From positions 62,001 through 126,000 of the forward strand of contig NW_021638312.1 in NCBI RefSeq assembly GCF_900090045.1: 64,000 bases of DNA, in the 5' to 3' direction. The position numbers and the translations under genes were made by a program. A model generated the notes under the pieces. The model had not been told where the DNA came from. It saw nothing but the letters and a program-made list of their open reading frames with translations, and searched no databases. Within the stretch, counting starts at the first letter, position 1. Each line of letters begins with the position of its first letter. The DNA is from Plasmodium malariae (taxonomy: Eukaryota > Apicomplexa > Aconoidasida > Haemosporida > Plasmodiidae). Shown here piece after piece: positions 51,711 through 63,840 of this stretch.

Positions 51711-52688
51711 ATGGGGAGAAAAATGAAGATTTTACCTTTTATTAATATTTTTACGTATATATTTTTCTCTTCGATATATAATTTTTACATTGAAAAGGTA
51801 TAGCACTAATATTTAATTATATTTCTGCTTTTCATATTTTTGGTGTTTTATTTTTATATATAGTGTTTTTTAATATTAGAATATTTATTCTTTTAAATAT
51901 TAAATGTATTCTTTGATCTTTTAGAGTACTTTCTATAAATATGGAAATGTGAAGATTATTGTTGATGGGAAATTATGTACAAGAATTAATAGATATCTAG
52001 CAAAATGTAACCAGAATAAAGATTTACATATTGTTGAATTAAAAGAAGAAATACCAAATAATAGAGTATATGAAAAAAAAAAAGATATATCTAATAATGA
52101 AAAAGAATCTACAGGAAAAAAAGAACAACCAATTGGATGTTCATTAGAGAATTCGAACGTCAATAGATCATTTGTAAAACATAAATCCTGTATGTTTGAA
52201 ACAAAAAAATACTCTCGTCGAGAAAAAAAAATATTCAAAGAACTTGATTATATAGATTTTCTTAAAAGGAACAAGAATATTAGTGATAAGACTTACAAAA
52301 AAATAATGCGTAAAAAATTCTCATTACGATTAGGATCACCTTTATTATTGTTTTTGTTGTTATCAACTCTACTCATAGTAGATATATCTCTGTGTTATCC
52401 ATCTGGAGGAAAGGGATTTTTGGAATTATCAGGATTGAAATCGATTTTAAGTTCCTTGGGGAAACTTTGAAGTCATATTTTAGTTGGTTATTGCCTGCTG
52501 GAGCAGGTTCATCTCATAGTGTATTAGAACCATTATTTAGAATTGTATTATTTGTTATACCCTTATTAATAATTGGTTTCACACTTACATCGTACGTTTT
52601 TTATTACCATAAAAAGCTAAAAAATATGAAAAAATTAAGTTCAGTAAAAAGTGAAATGAATAATAGGGAATTACTTTTTTTAAGGTAA
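51711..52688 (+). pseudogene. fam-l pseudogene, frameshifted paralogue of the 39.2 kb gene
   Basis: Exon 1 (51711-51797, 29 codons) encodes MGRKMKILPFINIFTYIFF then SSIYNFYIEK. A 127-base phase-0 intron leads to exon 2 at 51925: STFYKYGNVKIIVDGKL, a PEXEL-like NRYLAKCNQ (R-Y-L-A-K), KKKDISNNEKEST, KKYSRREKKIFKELDYIDFL, NISDKTYKKIMRKKF, helix 1 and the loop. Against the 39.2 kb gene, one base is missing at about 52452-52465, giving a stop at 52468-52470 and a 210-residue product without helix 2. The second helix continues in the next frame (PLFRIVLFVIPLLIIGFTL). A further A is missing in an A run near 52613, which replaces the normal KIKFSKK ending with a longer tail stopping at 52688. Either a recent pseudogene, or an intact gene with two sequence errors. 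Confidence 0.85.
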
Positions 52689-53160
52689 TGTATATTTTAA
52701 TATGATGTAATATCTACAATGTCATTCGTTATGTGTATAATAAACATATAGTTAATTACTGAAATTTTATACAAGCAATTTCATATTAGTGCATTTTATA
52801 ACTCCAAAAAAATAGAAATTTATGTTCTTAGTTTTTTTATGAATTTAAAGGTTTTGAGTTTTTATAACTTGTGTTTTAAATTATTATATTGTGTAATTAT
52901 ATATTACTGTATAATACATATATTTGTGTATTAAAATAAAATTCTATGAAAAGTATATATTTGTGCTTTAAAAAGCATACATAGCAGTAAAATTAACATA
53001 ATTTTAATAGAGTATTTTTGTTTATTTTTATTTAAACTAATATAAACTATGCTTACTATTTTTTTTTTTCTTAGAAGAAAATTACTATTTGTTTAAGTAA
53101 TTAGAAAAATAACCTATTAGTTCTAATTTAAAATAAATGTTCCTTGTTGTGCATATAATG
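52215..53160 (+). repeat. duplicated segment, copy B
   Basis: Partner of 39680-40650. Similarity covers the second half of the coding exon and roughly 480 bases downstream, fading near 53160. The first halves of the two genes are much less alike. Confidence 0.8.
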
Positions 53161-56100
53161 AAAGGGAGTAATCTATTCTGTCACAAGAACAATAAAATAT
53201 ATATTTTTTTTTTGCTTAGTAAAGAACATAAACTTTATTTTTTAAAGCAACTTTTATTTGAAATTTCTTATAAAATATATTTATTGTAAATTTTTTGTTT
53301 TTATCAGATATATAGTCTACTTTGCATGATGTAAATATCAAGGTATAAATATATAATATAGTATTTTTTTTAAATATGGATTAATTAAAATGATATAATA
53401 AGATGATCATACAAGATATTTCGATTTGAATGAAATAACAAAATTTCATAATACTTTTATTGTAATTAATTGTGAAATTATTTCAATTTTTTAAAAATTA
53501 CTTAAATACATATTATATTGAAAATTTATAAAAAAAAATTCTCTCATTGCCTATCTATATGTAAACATTACATTATAATAAGTTAATATAATGTATGAAA
53601 TGTAAAAATATATCCGCTTATAATATATTGAAATTTTTGTTTTTCTTTTTCATATAGTAACTTTCTAGAAATATGTTATATATATCTGTAAAAAGTTAAA
53701 TAATCATTAAAGGAAATAAAAATAAATATATATTTATTATAACAATATAATAATGTGTACGCATTTGTTTATATATATTTTCTATTCTTTATGTCTATAA
53801 GTATATTTATGAGAGAACTAATATTATTTTAAGAACACACAATTATTATATAGTTTTTATTGATCATTAATAACCTTTTCATATTTATAACGCTCATAAT
53901 TAAAATAAAAAAAAAGTAAAAAAGGATGAATTCTTTTTATATGTAGATAATTAATAATAGTTAACATTGTTCTTATTTGTTGGAAAATTTTTTTATAATA
54001 TCTATTTAAAAAATCATTCTATGTTTTTTTTACAATATTTAATTGAATAAGTGTAGTGTATAATATTTACAACGTAAAAGTTTTTAGAAAAATTTGTAAT
54101 GATTTAATTAAATTTAATAAATTTGATTCCCTGATGGTTAAAATAAAATAATAATGTAAAATTAATATATATTATACTAATCCGACATACATGTTAAAAA
54201 ATTATTATTTAGTCAATTAACATAACTATATATTTTTCGTTGTAAAAGAATATGCCAATTCCAATCAAAATGAAGCTACAATATATGGACAATTTTACAT
54301 GGTAAAAATAAAAGCACTGATAATAAGAATATTGATAAAAGAATTAATTATTTTTAACATTTATTTATATATTATTTTTTTTTCTTTTGTTAATATGCGT
54401 TATATCTGTATTTCATTAAAATGTTTTTTTCTATTTATATAAAATTTATGTATGGAATAATTACATTATATTAATATTTAATTCTTTTTATGGTAGGCAT
54501 GCTCACTTTTCAATTAAAATATAAGAAAAGAATAAACTATTTTTCTTTTTAATTTATTTGCTTTAAGACATTAATAATTTCCGAAGGAAATTTATTTTGG
54601 ATGATATGATAGGAAAATTTTCCTCTTTATCTATTTTTATTTGCGTACTGCGAATTATATTTTAATAATTAATGTGTACGTTTTTTCTGAAAAATATTCT
54701 TAATATACTTTTTTTTTTATGTTATTTCTACGTAATGAGATTATGAAAGGTGTAATATATTATGGACGTCAAAAATATAAATTATATGTAATATATTTAC
54801 TTTACGTTTATGCACTATTAAGAATTATATTGTATGTATGTTAATATAATTATATTTCAAAATTGAACTTATATTGTCTTTATAGAAATATAAAACATGA
54901 GTAATATGCCTAAGAGAGAAAAAGAAATTAAGATGATACCATAAAATTATTCTAATATTAAATTTTTATATACGTATTTGTATGGTTATTGAATAATAAT
55001 TTTTGCATGCTTATCTGTAGGATTGAGGTACTCCTAATTTTATGGATGTTTTGTCTCTTAAATAATCTTTGGATATTAATATTTACGTCGATTTTTCGGA
55101 TTCTTCTTTTTATTATATTTAAAATGATATTAAAAGTATCTTCGAATAATGAGAATCATAATTATAAGTAGAACAATTTTATATGTAGCTGTAATGCAAA
55201 ATATTAATTTGAGTGAGGTAATCAAAATATTCCTAGCATTTATTGCTATTCAAAAAAAATATAAAAATCTAATATATTATAATTTGTAAAATTAGCGTGC
55301 ATACAATTCTGTACTATTTTTTCGTTCAATTTTTTAAGTTTTTAGAAATATAATTACATGTATAATCATGTACGTTGGATGTATCATTAATATTAAAAGA
55401 AAAATCCGTAAGTTTATTAATAATGTTATAGATGCACTAATGTCCTTATTGTGCTATAAATAAATTCTTTAATTTACAATATATCCATTATTTGTTATGA
55501 AAGCTATAATTATTACAACTTCTTACAGTTATATTCTATATATTCTCTTCATATCTATTGTAATTTTCATTAGATATTTGCATGATGCATTTTTTCAAGA
55601 GGATTTTGACAATAACAATGAATAAGTATTTTAAAATTAATCTTTTTCGTTCAAAAGTACATGCAATTATTCTTACTTATCATATAGGGAACTCTTATTT
55701 TAAATTATCTCTTGAAAATTTAGAAGTAAATTTTTAGTAAACAATTTAAAACGCTTTTAAAAAAAAATTTTTTTTTTTCTTATATTTAATAAGAAATATT
55801 TTATTTAAATAATAGATAAATAATAATTATTTTTGAAATATAAAGGAAAATTTATTTAATTTTTATTTTAAAAAACTTCTATACGCTCTAGTAATAACAT
55901 AAAAATTTTAAATTAAGTATATTACTATTTTATATAAATATAAAATTTAGATAATCCATAGATATATTAGAAAATTTTTTTATCTTATTCAAAAAAATTT
56001 CATGAATATCAATATTAATAATTGTTTTCTAATTATGGTGCATTATTAAATCATAAAAGAACTATAAATAACTTATGAGTCAGAAATTTATGTATTTTAA

Positions 56101-57685
56101 AAAATATGATAAAACTCGAAATACTAAATTATATAAAATATTTGTAATTATTTAACATATTATCATTTTACAAAATTTAAATTTATGATATTGCAATAAA
56201 TTCTACTAATAATATAAAATAAAACAACTTTTATTTAATTTACTTAAATATAAGCTATTGCGTTAAAAACAATTTTGATTTAATAACTATATATGAAATT
56301 TTAAAATACTGTTTATATTTAAGAACTGTTACTTATAAAATTAATATACCTTTTATATTTATGAATAATAGTGTGGCATTTATATATTAAAAAGGTGTTA
56401 ACATTTCTATTATTATCCCAATATTTTCTTTTTCCGTTAAGAAATCTACCATTTTCATCGATACAAATTATTCATATTAATAATTTGTATTAATGAAAGG
56501 AAATAATATAGACTAGTAAATATGACATATAATAAATAAATTATATTTGAATACATATTAAACATAGATTATTATAAAGTATAATTAACAGTAATAAACA
56601 CGCTTGAATATTCCGTACATATTTTATAGTTAAATTATATATTTTATTTCTATGCTTGTTTAGTATAGAAAAACACCATATTTAAATTGTAATGAAATAA
56701 TTTGCCTGTGAATTCATAAGTAAATTTATTTTGATAAACCTAATTAAATATCATTATTCAAATTATATTAATAGAAAATTATTTAGAATTAAAAAATACT
56801 TAATAAAATTTGCCACTCATAATTATTTTAGAAAGATGTATAAAAGAGATAAAATAATTTTTAAGTTTGCATTAAACACTTAGTTAAATATTTTATGGTA
56901 AATGTACTGATAAAAAATAAGAAAATGTTTATATAATAAAAATATAATTTTTTAGCATTTATTCAATGTTTCACACATAACACAATAGATATGTTAAAAA
57001 CAATATTATTATATAATTCGATATATTAATTAAAATATTGCATCCATATTTGTCATTATTATAGATATAAGATTATACTATAAACAATTTATTTAAAAAA
57101 AATAAGAAAAATATAAAGAATAGTTCACGTATTTTTTTCTGCGCATATAATTTATATAATTATATATATAAATTCGTATTTAAGTTTAATATTAGAATTG
57201 CAGTGTAATTACATTTTCATAGAGTAATAACTAATTCAGTATAATTTAGTGTTATTTAAATTTCGTAAGAAAAATATTCGATAATAATGAATAGAACAAA
57301 TTATAATTATTATATTTTATATATTTTATGCACTCTTGTTATGTTATTGTTTATACGAGAAAAAAAAAATAGAAAAAAAAAATTTTTCGAAGAATTTAAT
57401 TAAATATTATTTAATTAATGTACTACTATAGATTTAATTTATATGTTTTTATTATTTGCGAATGTAACATAAATAGATTACTTTAAATAATATTATATTA
57501 AAAATTTAACAATATATTTTTACAGTTATAATACATGTATTCTGTAAAAATCATTATATGTATGTTTAAATGCCAATTTAATTAAAGACTAAAAATAGTA
57601 AAAATTGTATACTTGCTACTTGGATATATATTAAATTATTGTAGAATTTTTTTTCGCTGATATGATAATATTAAAAAAATAGAAA
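52689..57685. other. A/T-rich intergenic stretch
   Basis: The first 480 bases are the duplicated fam-l 3' flank. The rest is low complexity. Short protein-like pieces occur on the plus strand near 54241-54330 (NSNQNEATIYGQFY) and 54989-55171 (helix, then VSSNNENHNYK), plus the short ORF at 55497-55625 listed separately. No complete gene could be assembled. Confidence 0.5.
55497..55625 (+). other. short ORF, one helix plus acidic tail
   Basis: An ATG frame of 42 codons reads MKAIIITTSYSYILYILFI then SIVIFIRYLHDAF and FQEDFDNNNE. One membrane helix followed by an acidic, non-repetitive tail is unusual for chance translation here. It may be the last exon of a dead membrane protein. No family is recognised and no signals around it support expression. 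Confidence 0.25.
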
Positions 57686-58568
57686 ATGGAACAAAAAAAG
57701 AAGATGCTCTTTTTAATTAATATTTCTATATTTGTGTTTTTACCTTGGGTATGCCTTTTCTATAGCGACATGGTAGGTTATTATTATTTTAGTAAATTCG
57801 TATTACTTATTTTTTTATGTTTTATTTTTATTAATACTTTCTTTTAGTATGAGCTTATTCTTTTTTTTTAAATAATAAATATTTACTTTATTATTAGCTT
57901 ACATGTAATCATCTGCTTGTTGGAGACTATAAGCTTTATAAAAATTACATACGAGAACATATCGATTACTAACAAAATGTAAACACAAAAGATATTCAAA
58001 TATTGCAGAATTAAAACAAGAGATACCAAATAATACAGTTGGCGAAAAAAAAAATATATTTATTAATGAAAAGGTTAACAAAGGAAAAAAGAAACATTCA
58101 AATGAAAGATCATTAAATAATGTAGGCATTTATAAATAAACTAGAAAATATAAAACTTCTGTACACACGAGAACAAAACTAAATTTTGAAAAAAGAGTAT
58201 TAGACAAATTATATTACAAAAATACAGTTAGATTTACTGTGAATGCTGATTTTAAGTTTTTAAAATATACTATAACACGAAAATTAGGTATGATGTGTGC
58301 TGTATATATCTTCTATATAATACTTGGTATAGTAATATATGCTTTAATACATTCAAATAAGATGCCGTGTTCTAAAAGCTTTATATTTAACTTGCTTTGG
58401 TGTGATGTAGCACCAATAGGATACGCAATGTCCCTGCTTATAGTTATACCATCCTTATATTATATCTACAGAAAAATTGCAAAATATATAAAGTTAATAT
58501 ATAAAAAAAGTGAAATGCATAATACGGATTATCCTTATCCCAGAAAAGTAGTCTTTAAGAAAAATTAA
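57686..58568 (+). pseudogene. fam-l/fam-m-type exported protein pseudogene
   Basis: Exon 1 (57686-57772, 29 codons) encodes MEQKKKMLFLINISIFVFL then PWVCLFYSDM. A 125-base intron precedes exon 2 at 57898: LTCNHLLVGDYKLYK. A frameshift near 57940 then gives KLHTRTYRLLTKCKHKRY with a PEXEL-like RLLTK site, SNIAELKQEIPNNTVGEKKN and INEKVNKGKKKHSNERSLNN. A stop lies in frame at 58137-58139. The frame then stays open to 58568: TKLNFEKRVLDKLYYKN, helix 1 (MMCAVYIFYIILGIVIYAL), a cysteine-bearing loop, helix 2 (MSLLIVIPSLYYIY) and the tail RKIAKYIKLIYKKSEMHN. Only one shift and one stop separate it from an intact gene. The second half differs from the 39.2 kb type, so it may be a fam-m member. Confidence 0.8.
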
Positions 58569-59813
58569 TATATATAATTCTCTATTTGATATACCTAAAA
58601 AACAAACATATTTATAACTGATTAAATTTTATGATTCCAAACCTTATGCCCCTGGAATTTTTAATTCACAACGCTAAAAATATACATTTTTATTTTTTTT
58701 TGTAATTTGAATATTTTAATATTTTTCATTCTGGATTGTAATTTAGTTCCTCAGCATAAATCATTATAAGTGTTCACATATATATTTCTGTATTTAAGAT
58801 TATTTTTTTGAAAAATACATATATGCGTCTTAAAATTAATATATAAGAGATCAGAATATATAATTTTTCTTATGTGTCGATTTATATTTTTTATCGAAAA
58901 AAATAGTACATTTATGCTTTTTTCTTTATCAAACCTTAAATACTTCTCATTTTATATATATATATGTGTTTTTTTATTCGTTATTACAAAAAATAAAATT
59001 AAATTAAGAAGCGAATACTACATTGGTCCAAATAAGCTATATTTCAGAAATAGGAATCTAAAAAGAAAGCTTTAATTTTAATAGTATTAAATTTAAAATA
59101 TACAAAAAAGAAATTATTGATGTGGGTAATCAAAAATTAAATTTAATATAATTTTTATATGTTCTATAAAAAGATGTATGTTCCATTTAATTTTTATATT
59201 ACGAATACGAGAAAAAATTTAATATATTCATTCTGATGCATTAAAAATTTTGTCTGCAACGGAATTGCACTAATACACTATAGCCATAACAATTAGCATT
59301 GGTATTATTGATATGACTGTTATTAAAAAAATATCAATGAGTTTCTAGAAAAAAAAAAGAAAGATAAGAAAAAAGACATGAACAGTGAAAATTTTTAACT
59401 ATTCTTTTTTTAATATTAATAAAATTTTTTTTTTCATGTTATATATTTTTTGTGCATAAATGAAGGTATGTTTTTTATTACTGAAATTAATTTTTTTTTA
59501 AATATAGTTTTAGTAAAATTTTGAAATGCTTTCTTCTCTAGTAGCTAATTTTTATAGATTATGATAAAAATATGTTAAGTTTCTGTTACGTAAGTAAATC
59601 CATAAGGAAATGATACTATTTAATTATTTTTTATTTTTTTTTTTCTTTATATTAACTTACTATAAAAAATGTGTGCATGTTTATACAAATAGTTTAGTAA
59701 GAAATGTCGATAAAATAAAAACAATGAGTAAAACATTTTAAGCATCAAAAAATAATTTTTAATTATATAACAATATGAAACATATACAGAACACTTTCCT
59801 CCACTTTAGATAT
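58569..59813. other. A/T-rich intergenic stretch
   Basis: No supported gene. A 67-codon frame at 58872-59075 is chance-like. Downstream flank of the 57.7 kb pseudogene and upstream region of the 59.8 kb fragment. Confidence 0.6.
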
Positions 59814-60248
59814 ATGAATACAACAAAGAACTGCTTGAAAAACAAAATTAAGTTCCTAGTCATTATAACAATTTTGGTACATATCCTTTTTATATGGACA
59901 AGTCAATGTTACAATAGTATAATAATATAATTACATTGTTCATATTTCCTGTTTTATTTATAAAAAAAGAATTTTATTATAATTAGATAAAAAAACACTC
60001 TGAAACAATAAATAATATTTAGGTTTCTTTTTTAAATCGCATTTGAAATGAAGTTAAACCTACTTATAACTAATACATTTCTTTCTAAAAAAAAATGTTT
60101 TTCTTGTAATTATTAACTATCTGTTTTATTCTTAATAGAAATTACGTTCATAAAGAATCGATTTTTGTATAAACACAAATATCATTTAGATCTGGCAGAT
60201 ATACCTTTATATATTTATGCTCAACTGATAAAATATATATTTTTGTAA
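59814..60248 (+). pseudogene. truncated exported-protein gene fragment
   Basis: Exon 1 (59814-59916; an in-frame ATG also lies at 59775) reads MNTTKNCLKNKIKFLVIITI then LVHILFIWTSQCYN, a long signal segment. A GTATAA donor and a TTAATAG acceptor 222 bases apart join in correct phase (1) to exon 2 at 60139: ITFIKNRFLYKHKYHLDLAD, then IPLYIYAQLIKYIFL and a stop at 60248, giving 70 residues. The ITF-K-.-L-YK start matches fam-l exon 2, and IPLYIYAQLIKY stands where RTYRLLAKYK is expected, so the PEXEL region has lost its arginine. Nothing of the later blocks follows. A secreted 70-residue product is possible but a dead 5' fragment is more likely. Confidence 0.55.
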
Positions 60249-62893
60249 TTTCTTGAAGTTAGAGCGTTTGCATAATTGCTTTCTACTTAAAATGCAATGT
60301 TTTTCTAGAGCTCATTATTGTGAGGTAACATATATATATATGTATATATTTTATGTGTTACATAAAAAACTAAATAGATATGGATCAATATTTATAGCAA
60401 TAATTTCTGCTTTGTTTGAAAAAATTGCATACATATGTTTAATGTAAATTTATATTAAATTATATGTGTGTATATTTAATATAATGCACAATATTACAAT
60501 AAATATGTCATTCGACTGAGGTAATTTATATTTTTAACAATCATACTTTTTTTTTTCCTTTTTATAAAAATTTAAGTGGTACTCTGTAGAATTGTTTAAA
60601 AATAATTATCATATATTTATTTTAATTTAAGTGTATGATGTTGTTCTTCATTTTATATAACAAAATTCATGTGTTGTTTTTTTGTTTCACATTTATTTTT
60701 TTCTTAAATATAAACAGACTACGTAATGTTTGTAAAAAAGGAACTATTACATAAGTGTATATATAAAATATTATTTTGTATACGGGTAATGATTACATAT
60801 TTTTATTTTTATTATATATTTTAAATACTAAAGTATGAATATGCACTAATATATTTTTAAGTTTTATGAATGCATTATAATTAACGTATTACCAATTTTA
60901 TAACTTACAAAGCCTTTTAATTAAATTAAGGGTTTAAAGTCCATGTGTCTTTGGTTTTTTAATTTTTTTATTTATAGTATATAAATCACTATTATAAATA
61001 TTACTTATATATCTATAATAATAAACTAATATACTTTTTTATTTTTGAAAGTATTAAGAGAATACATTTTTTAACAAATATTTGTCTGATATTAGTAAGT
61101 GTCACATAGGAAATAATTATGCTGTCATGTCTCAAATAATATCTACCCAGTAAAAATGAATAATATATTTTCAACGAAATTCAATAATCACTAAATACGT
61201 TGTAATTTTATAAACATATACATTTTCTTTTATAATACCATTATATACATAATAATTTATTTTTTGTGGTACACTATACTTGTGTCTAATTCATGCGTTT
61301 ACTTCAATAGCTATAGAATAATAAATATTTGGAAAAATGTATGTAACTTATGTCAATTACCACGAATTTTTCCCTATTTGTAATCCTTTTTTTAATAATA
61401 TAAACCTTTGTGAAAGTAAATCTGCAATATGCATGTAAGTTTATAAAAATTTTTTGATACATTTATTAAGATTATTAGATACTATATATTTTAATAAAAA
61501 TGTTGATTTATATTTTTTATATAAGAATGAAGTATGGGGTTTTTTCTGAAATTTATTTTTGAGTTTTTGATATGAATAAAAACTAATTTTTTTAAAACTC
61601 CTCTTCCGCAAATTTAAATCGAACTTAAATTAATATACTTATTTGATTTATTAGTCAGACAGTATGTATTTTTGAAAATATATTCCGAAGGCCATGAAAA
61701 AACTAAATTATTTCATTTTTTGGAAATATATAGTTGGATCTAGTAATATATATAGCATTATTTGGATATATACATATAAAAAATTTAACGAACGTGTTAA
61801 TAAAAATTTTCGAAAACCTTTAAAATTTTTTTTATTATTTTCTTATTGCAGTTACATAGCTGTTAATTTAAATATATTTTATAAAAATTACCTAAGTAAT
61901 TATGGCAATCCAAATTGATATCCAAGAAGAATATGTATATTTTCTGATAATATAATTAAATAGATATATTATTGGTCTAAGGTTATTTTGCTATTAATAT
62001 ATTTTATTCGTGAATAACTGTTTTTTTTTTTTTTTTTTTATTACTTTGCTACTGAATTTATGTACATAATTATAAAAAAGAAAAAAATAAAGTTCCTAAA
62101 TTTAAAAAATTTTCATTTGAAAAATATAGTATAAATAATGCATATTTATAAATAATAACTTTGAAAAATTATATTAAAAAAATAAAAAATCAGTCTTTAT
62201 TTACCTTTAAAACATATATATCCTTATAGAATGGGTAGAAGAATACAAATTTGATATTAAAAATATATTATAGTACATAAAAGATTTTTATATTATAAAG
62301 TATAAATCATATATTACTATTAATAAAATAAAAAAGGTTATATACAATATTGTTTTTTTATTTTAATATTACTATTTTGTTGTTATAGTAAATATTAATT
62401 ATTAAATGTATTATCCAGTTTTTCCGTAATATAAGATTTATAGAATTATAATAAATAATAGGTAAACTTTAATAAAATTAGTAATTATTCTACTACTATA
62501 TAGGAAGCTATATTATTTATACTCTTTGCGTTATGTATAATATGTGAAGAAAATATTTAGAAATATTAAAAGATTATTTATATTTTTTTTATTTTATTTT
62601 AAAAAGAATTAACAAAAAAATTATTTAATTAAATTTGCATTTTAAATAAATTATTTATATTTTTTGAATTTTTATGAATTAATTCAAATTATATAATTCT
62701 AATTACAGTTATTTTTCTTTTTCCGTTGTCTAAAAAATTATACCCTTACACATTTTTTATTAACTTACAAAAAAAAATTTAAATTATAAATAGAAAAATT
62801 AAGTGAATGAATTATCTTTTATATATAGAAGAATGTTATATTATTGTTAATATTTTCCTTATTGAATATGTTGAAATATTAAAAATCTATAAA
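60249..62893. other. A/T-rich intergenic stretch
   Basis: No supported gene. Frames at 60253-60447 and 61694-61918 show no family block. A T run is present at about 62021-62039. Confidence 0.6.
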
Positions 62894-63840
62894 ATGAAAA
62901 AAATGGTTAAGTTATTCTTATTAAAATTACTACACTTATCCTTTTAACTTGGATATTCCTCTTTAACAATAATTTTGTATTATAATATTTATTATGCATA
63001 TTTTCATTGTTAACATTTTTAGTGTTTTATTTTTATTGATACCTTTTTTTAGAAATATAATATTAATTCGTTAAATAAAAAATATTTATTTTTTTTTTTT
63101 AGAGTATGTTTTATAAATTTTTAGGTGAAATATACTATCTTGTTAGAAAATTAAATACAAGAACTTATCGGCTACTACCAAGATGTAAGCAGGGTTAGGA
63201 TTCATATATTGTACGTTAAAAGAAAATAAACAAAATACTGGTATACGTGAAAAAGGGGATATATGTAATGTTGAAAAGGAGAACACCATAAAAAACAAAC
63301 AATCAAATGGAAATTCATCAAAAAATGAGAGAGGAGATAAAAAATCTATGAAAAACAAATCTTGTATATATGAAACTAAAAAATATTGAAAGATCTTTAT
63401 TATATAGATTTTCTTAAAAAAGAGAGGTCAATTAGTAATAAAGTCTATAAGAACATTATTCGTAAAAAATAAGGAATAGGATTTGATTTTCCTTTATTAT
63501 TCTCATTGTTATATATATAGTTCATATTATATTTGTTTTGTAATTATGGTCTTATGGATGGGTTATTCAAAATATTTTATACCTACCCTTTATAGAGTGA
63601 TTTGAGATCTTTAAATAATTGGTTGTTGAAATTCCTTCTTAAATGGGTGTTTAATAAGCCTATGGAATATATTACTAAGGAGAATGTGAAAAAAACGTTC
63701 AATACTGCTTAAGATAACATTTTTGTTATTTTCATATATATTATATCTTTCTTTATGTTAGATGTCATGCTTATATTAAGGATTATATGTTACCATAAAA
63801 TAGTTCAAAAATAAAAAAGATTAAATTCAGAAGAAGGTAA
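62894..63840 (+). pseudogene. fam-l pseudogene
   Basis: The signal exon starts at 62894 with MKKMVKLF. After a one-base shift it reads IKITTLILLTWIFLFNNNF and ends at a GTATTA donor at 62977. Exon 2 begins at 63103 after a T-rich acceptor: SMFYKFLGEIYYLVRKLNTR, then TYRLLPRCKQG with a PEXEL-like RLLPR site, stop, KGDICNVEKENTIKNKQSNG, SMKNKSCIYETKKY, stop, YYIDFLKKERSISNKVYKNI then IRKK, stop. The membrane regions are recognisable but broken (FPLLFSLLYI; IFVIFIYIISFFMLDVML). The end CYHKIVQK continues after a shift as KIKFRRR with a stop at 63840, the standard fam-l tail. At least five breaks make it a clear pseudogene. It closes the row of plus-strand units. Confidence 0.85.

Noticed and set aside
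51933..52238. 101-codon minus-strand frame
   Set aside because: Antisense shadow of fam-l exon 2; the plus strand has the family blocks and splice sites.
60920..60945. AGGGTTTAA resembling one telomere unit
   Set aside because: Single occurrence; Plasmodium telomeres are tandem GGGTT(T/C)A arrays and none is present.
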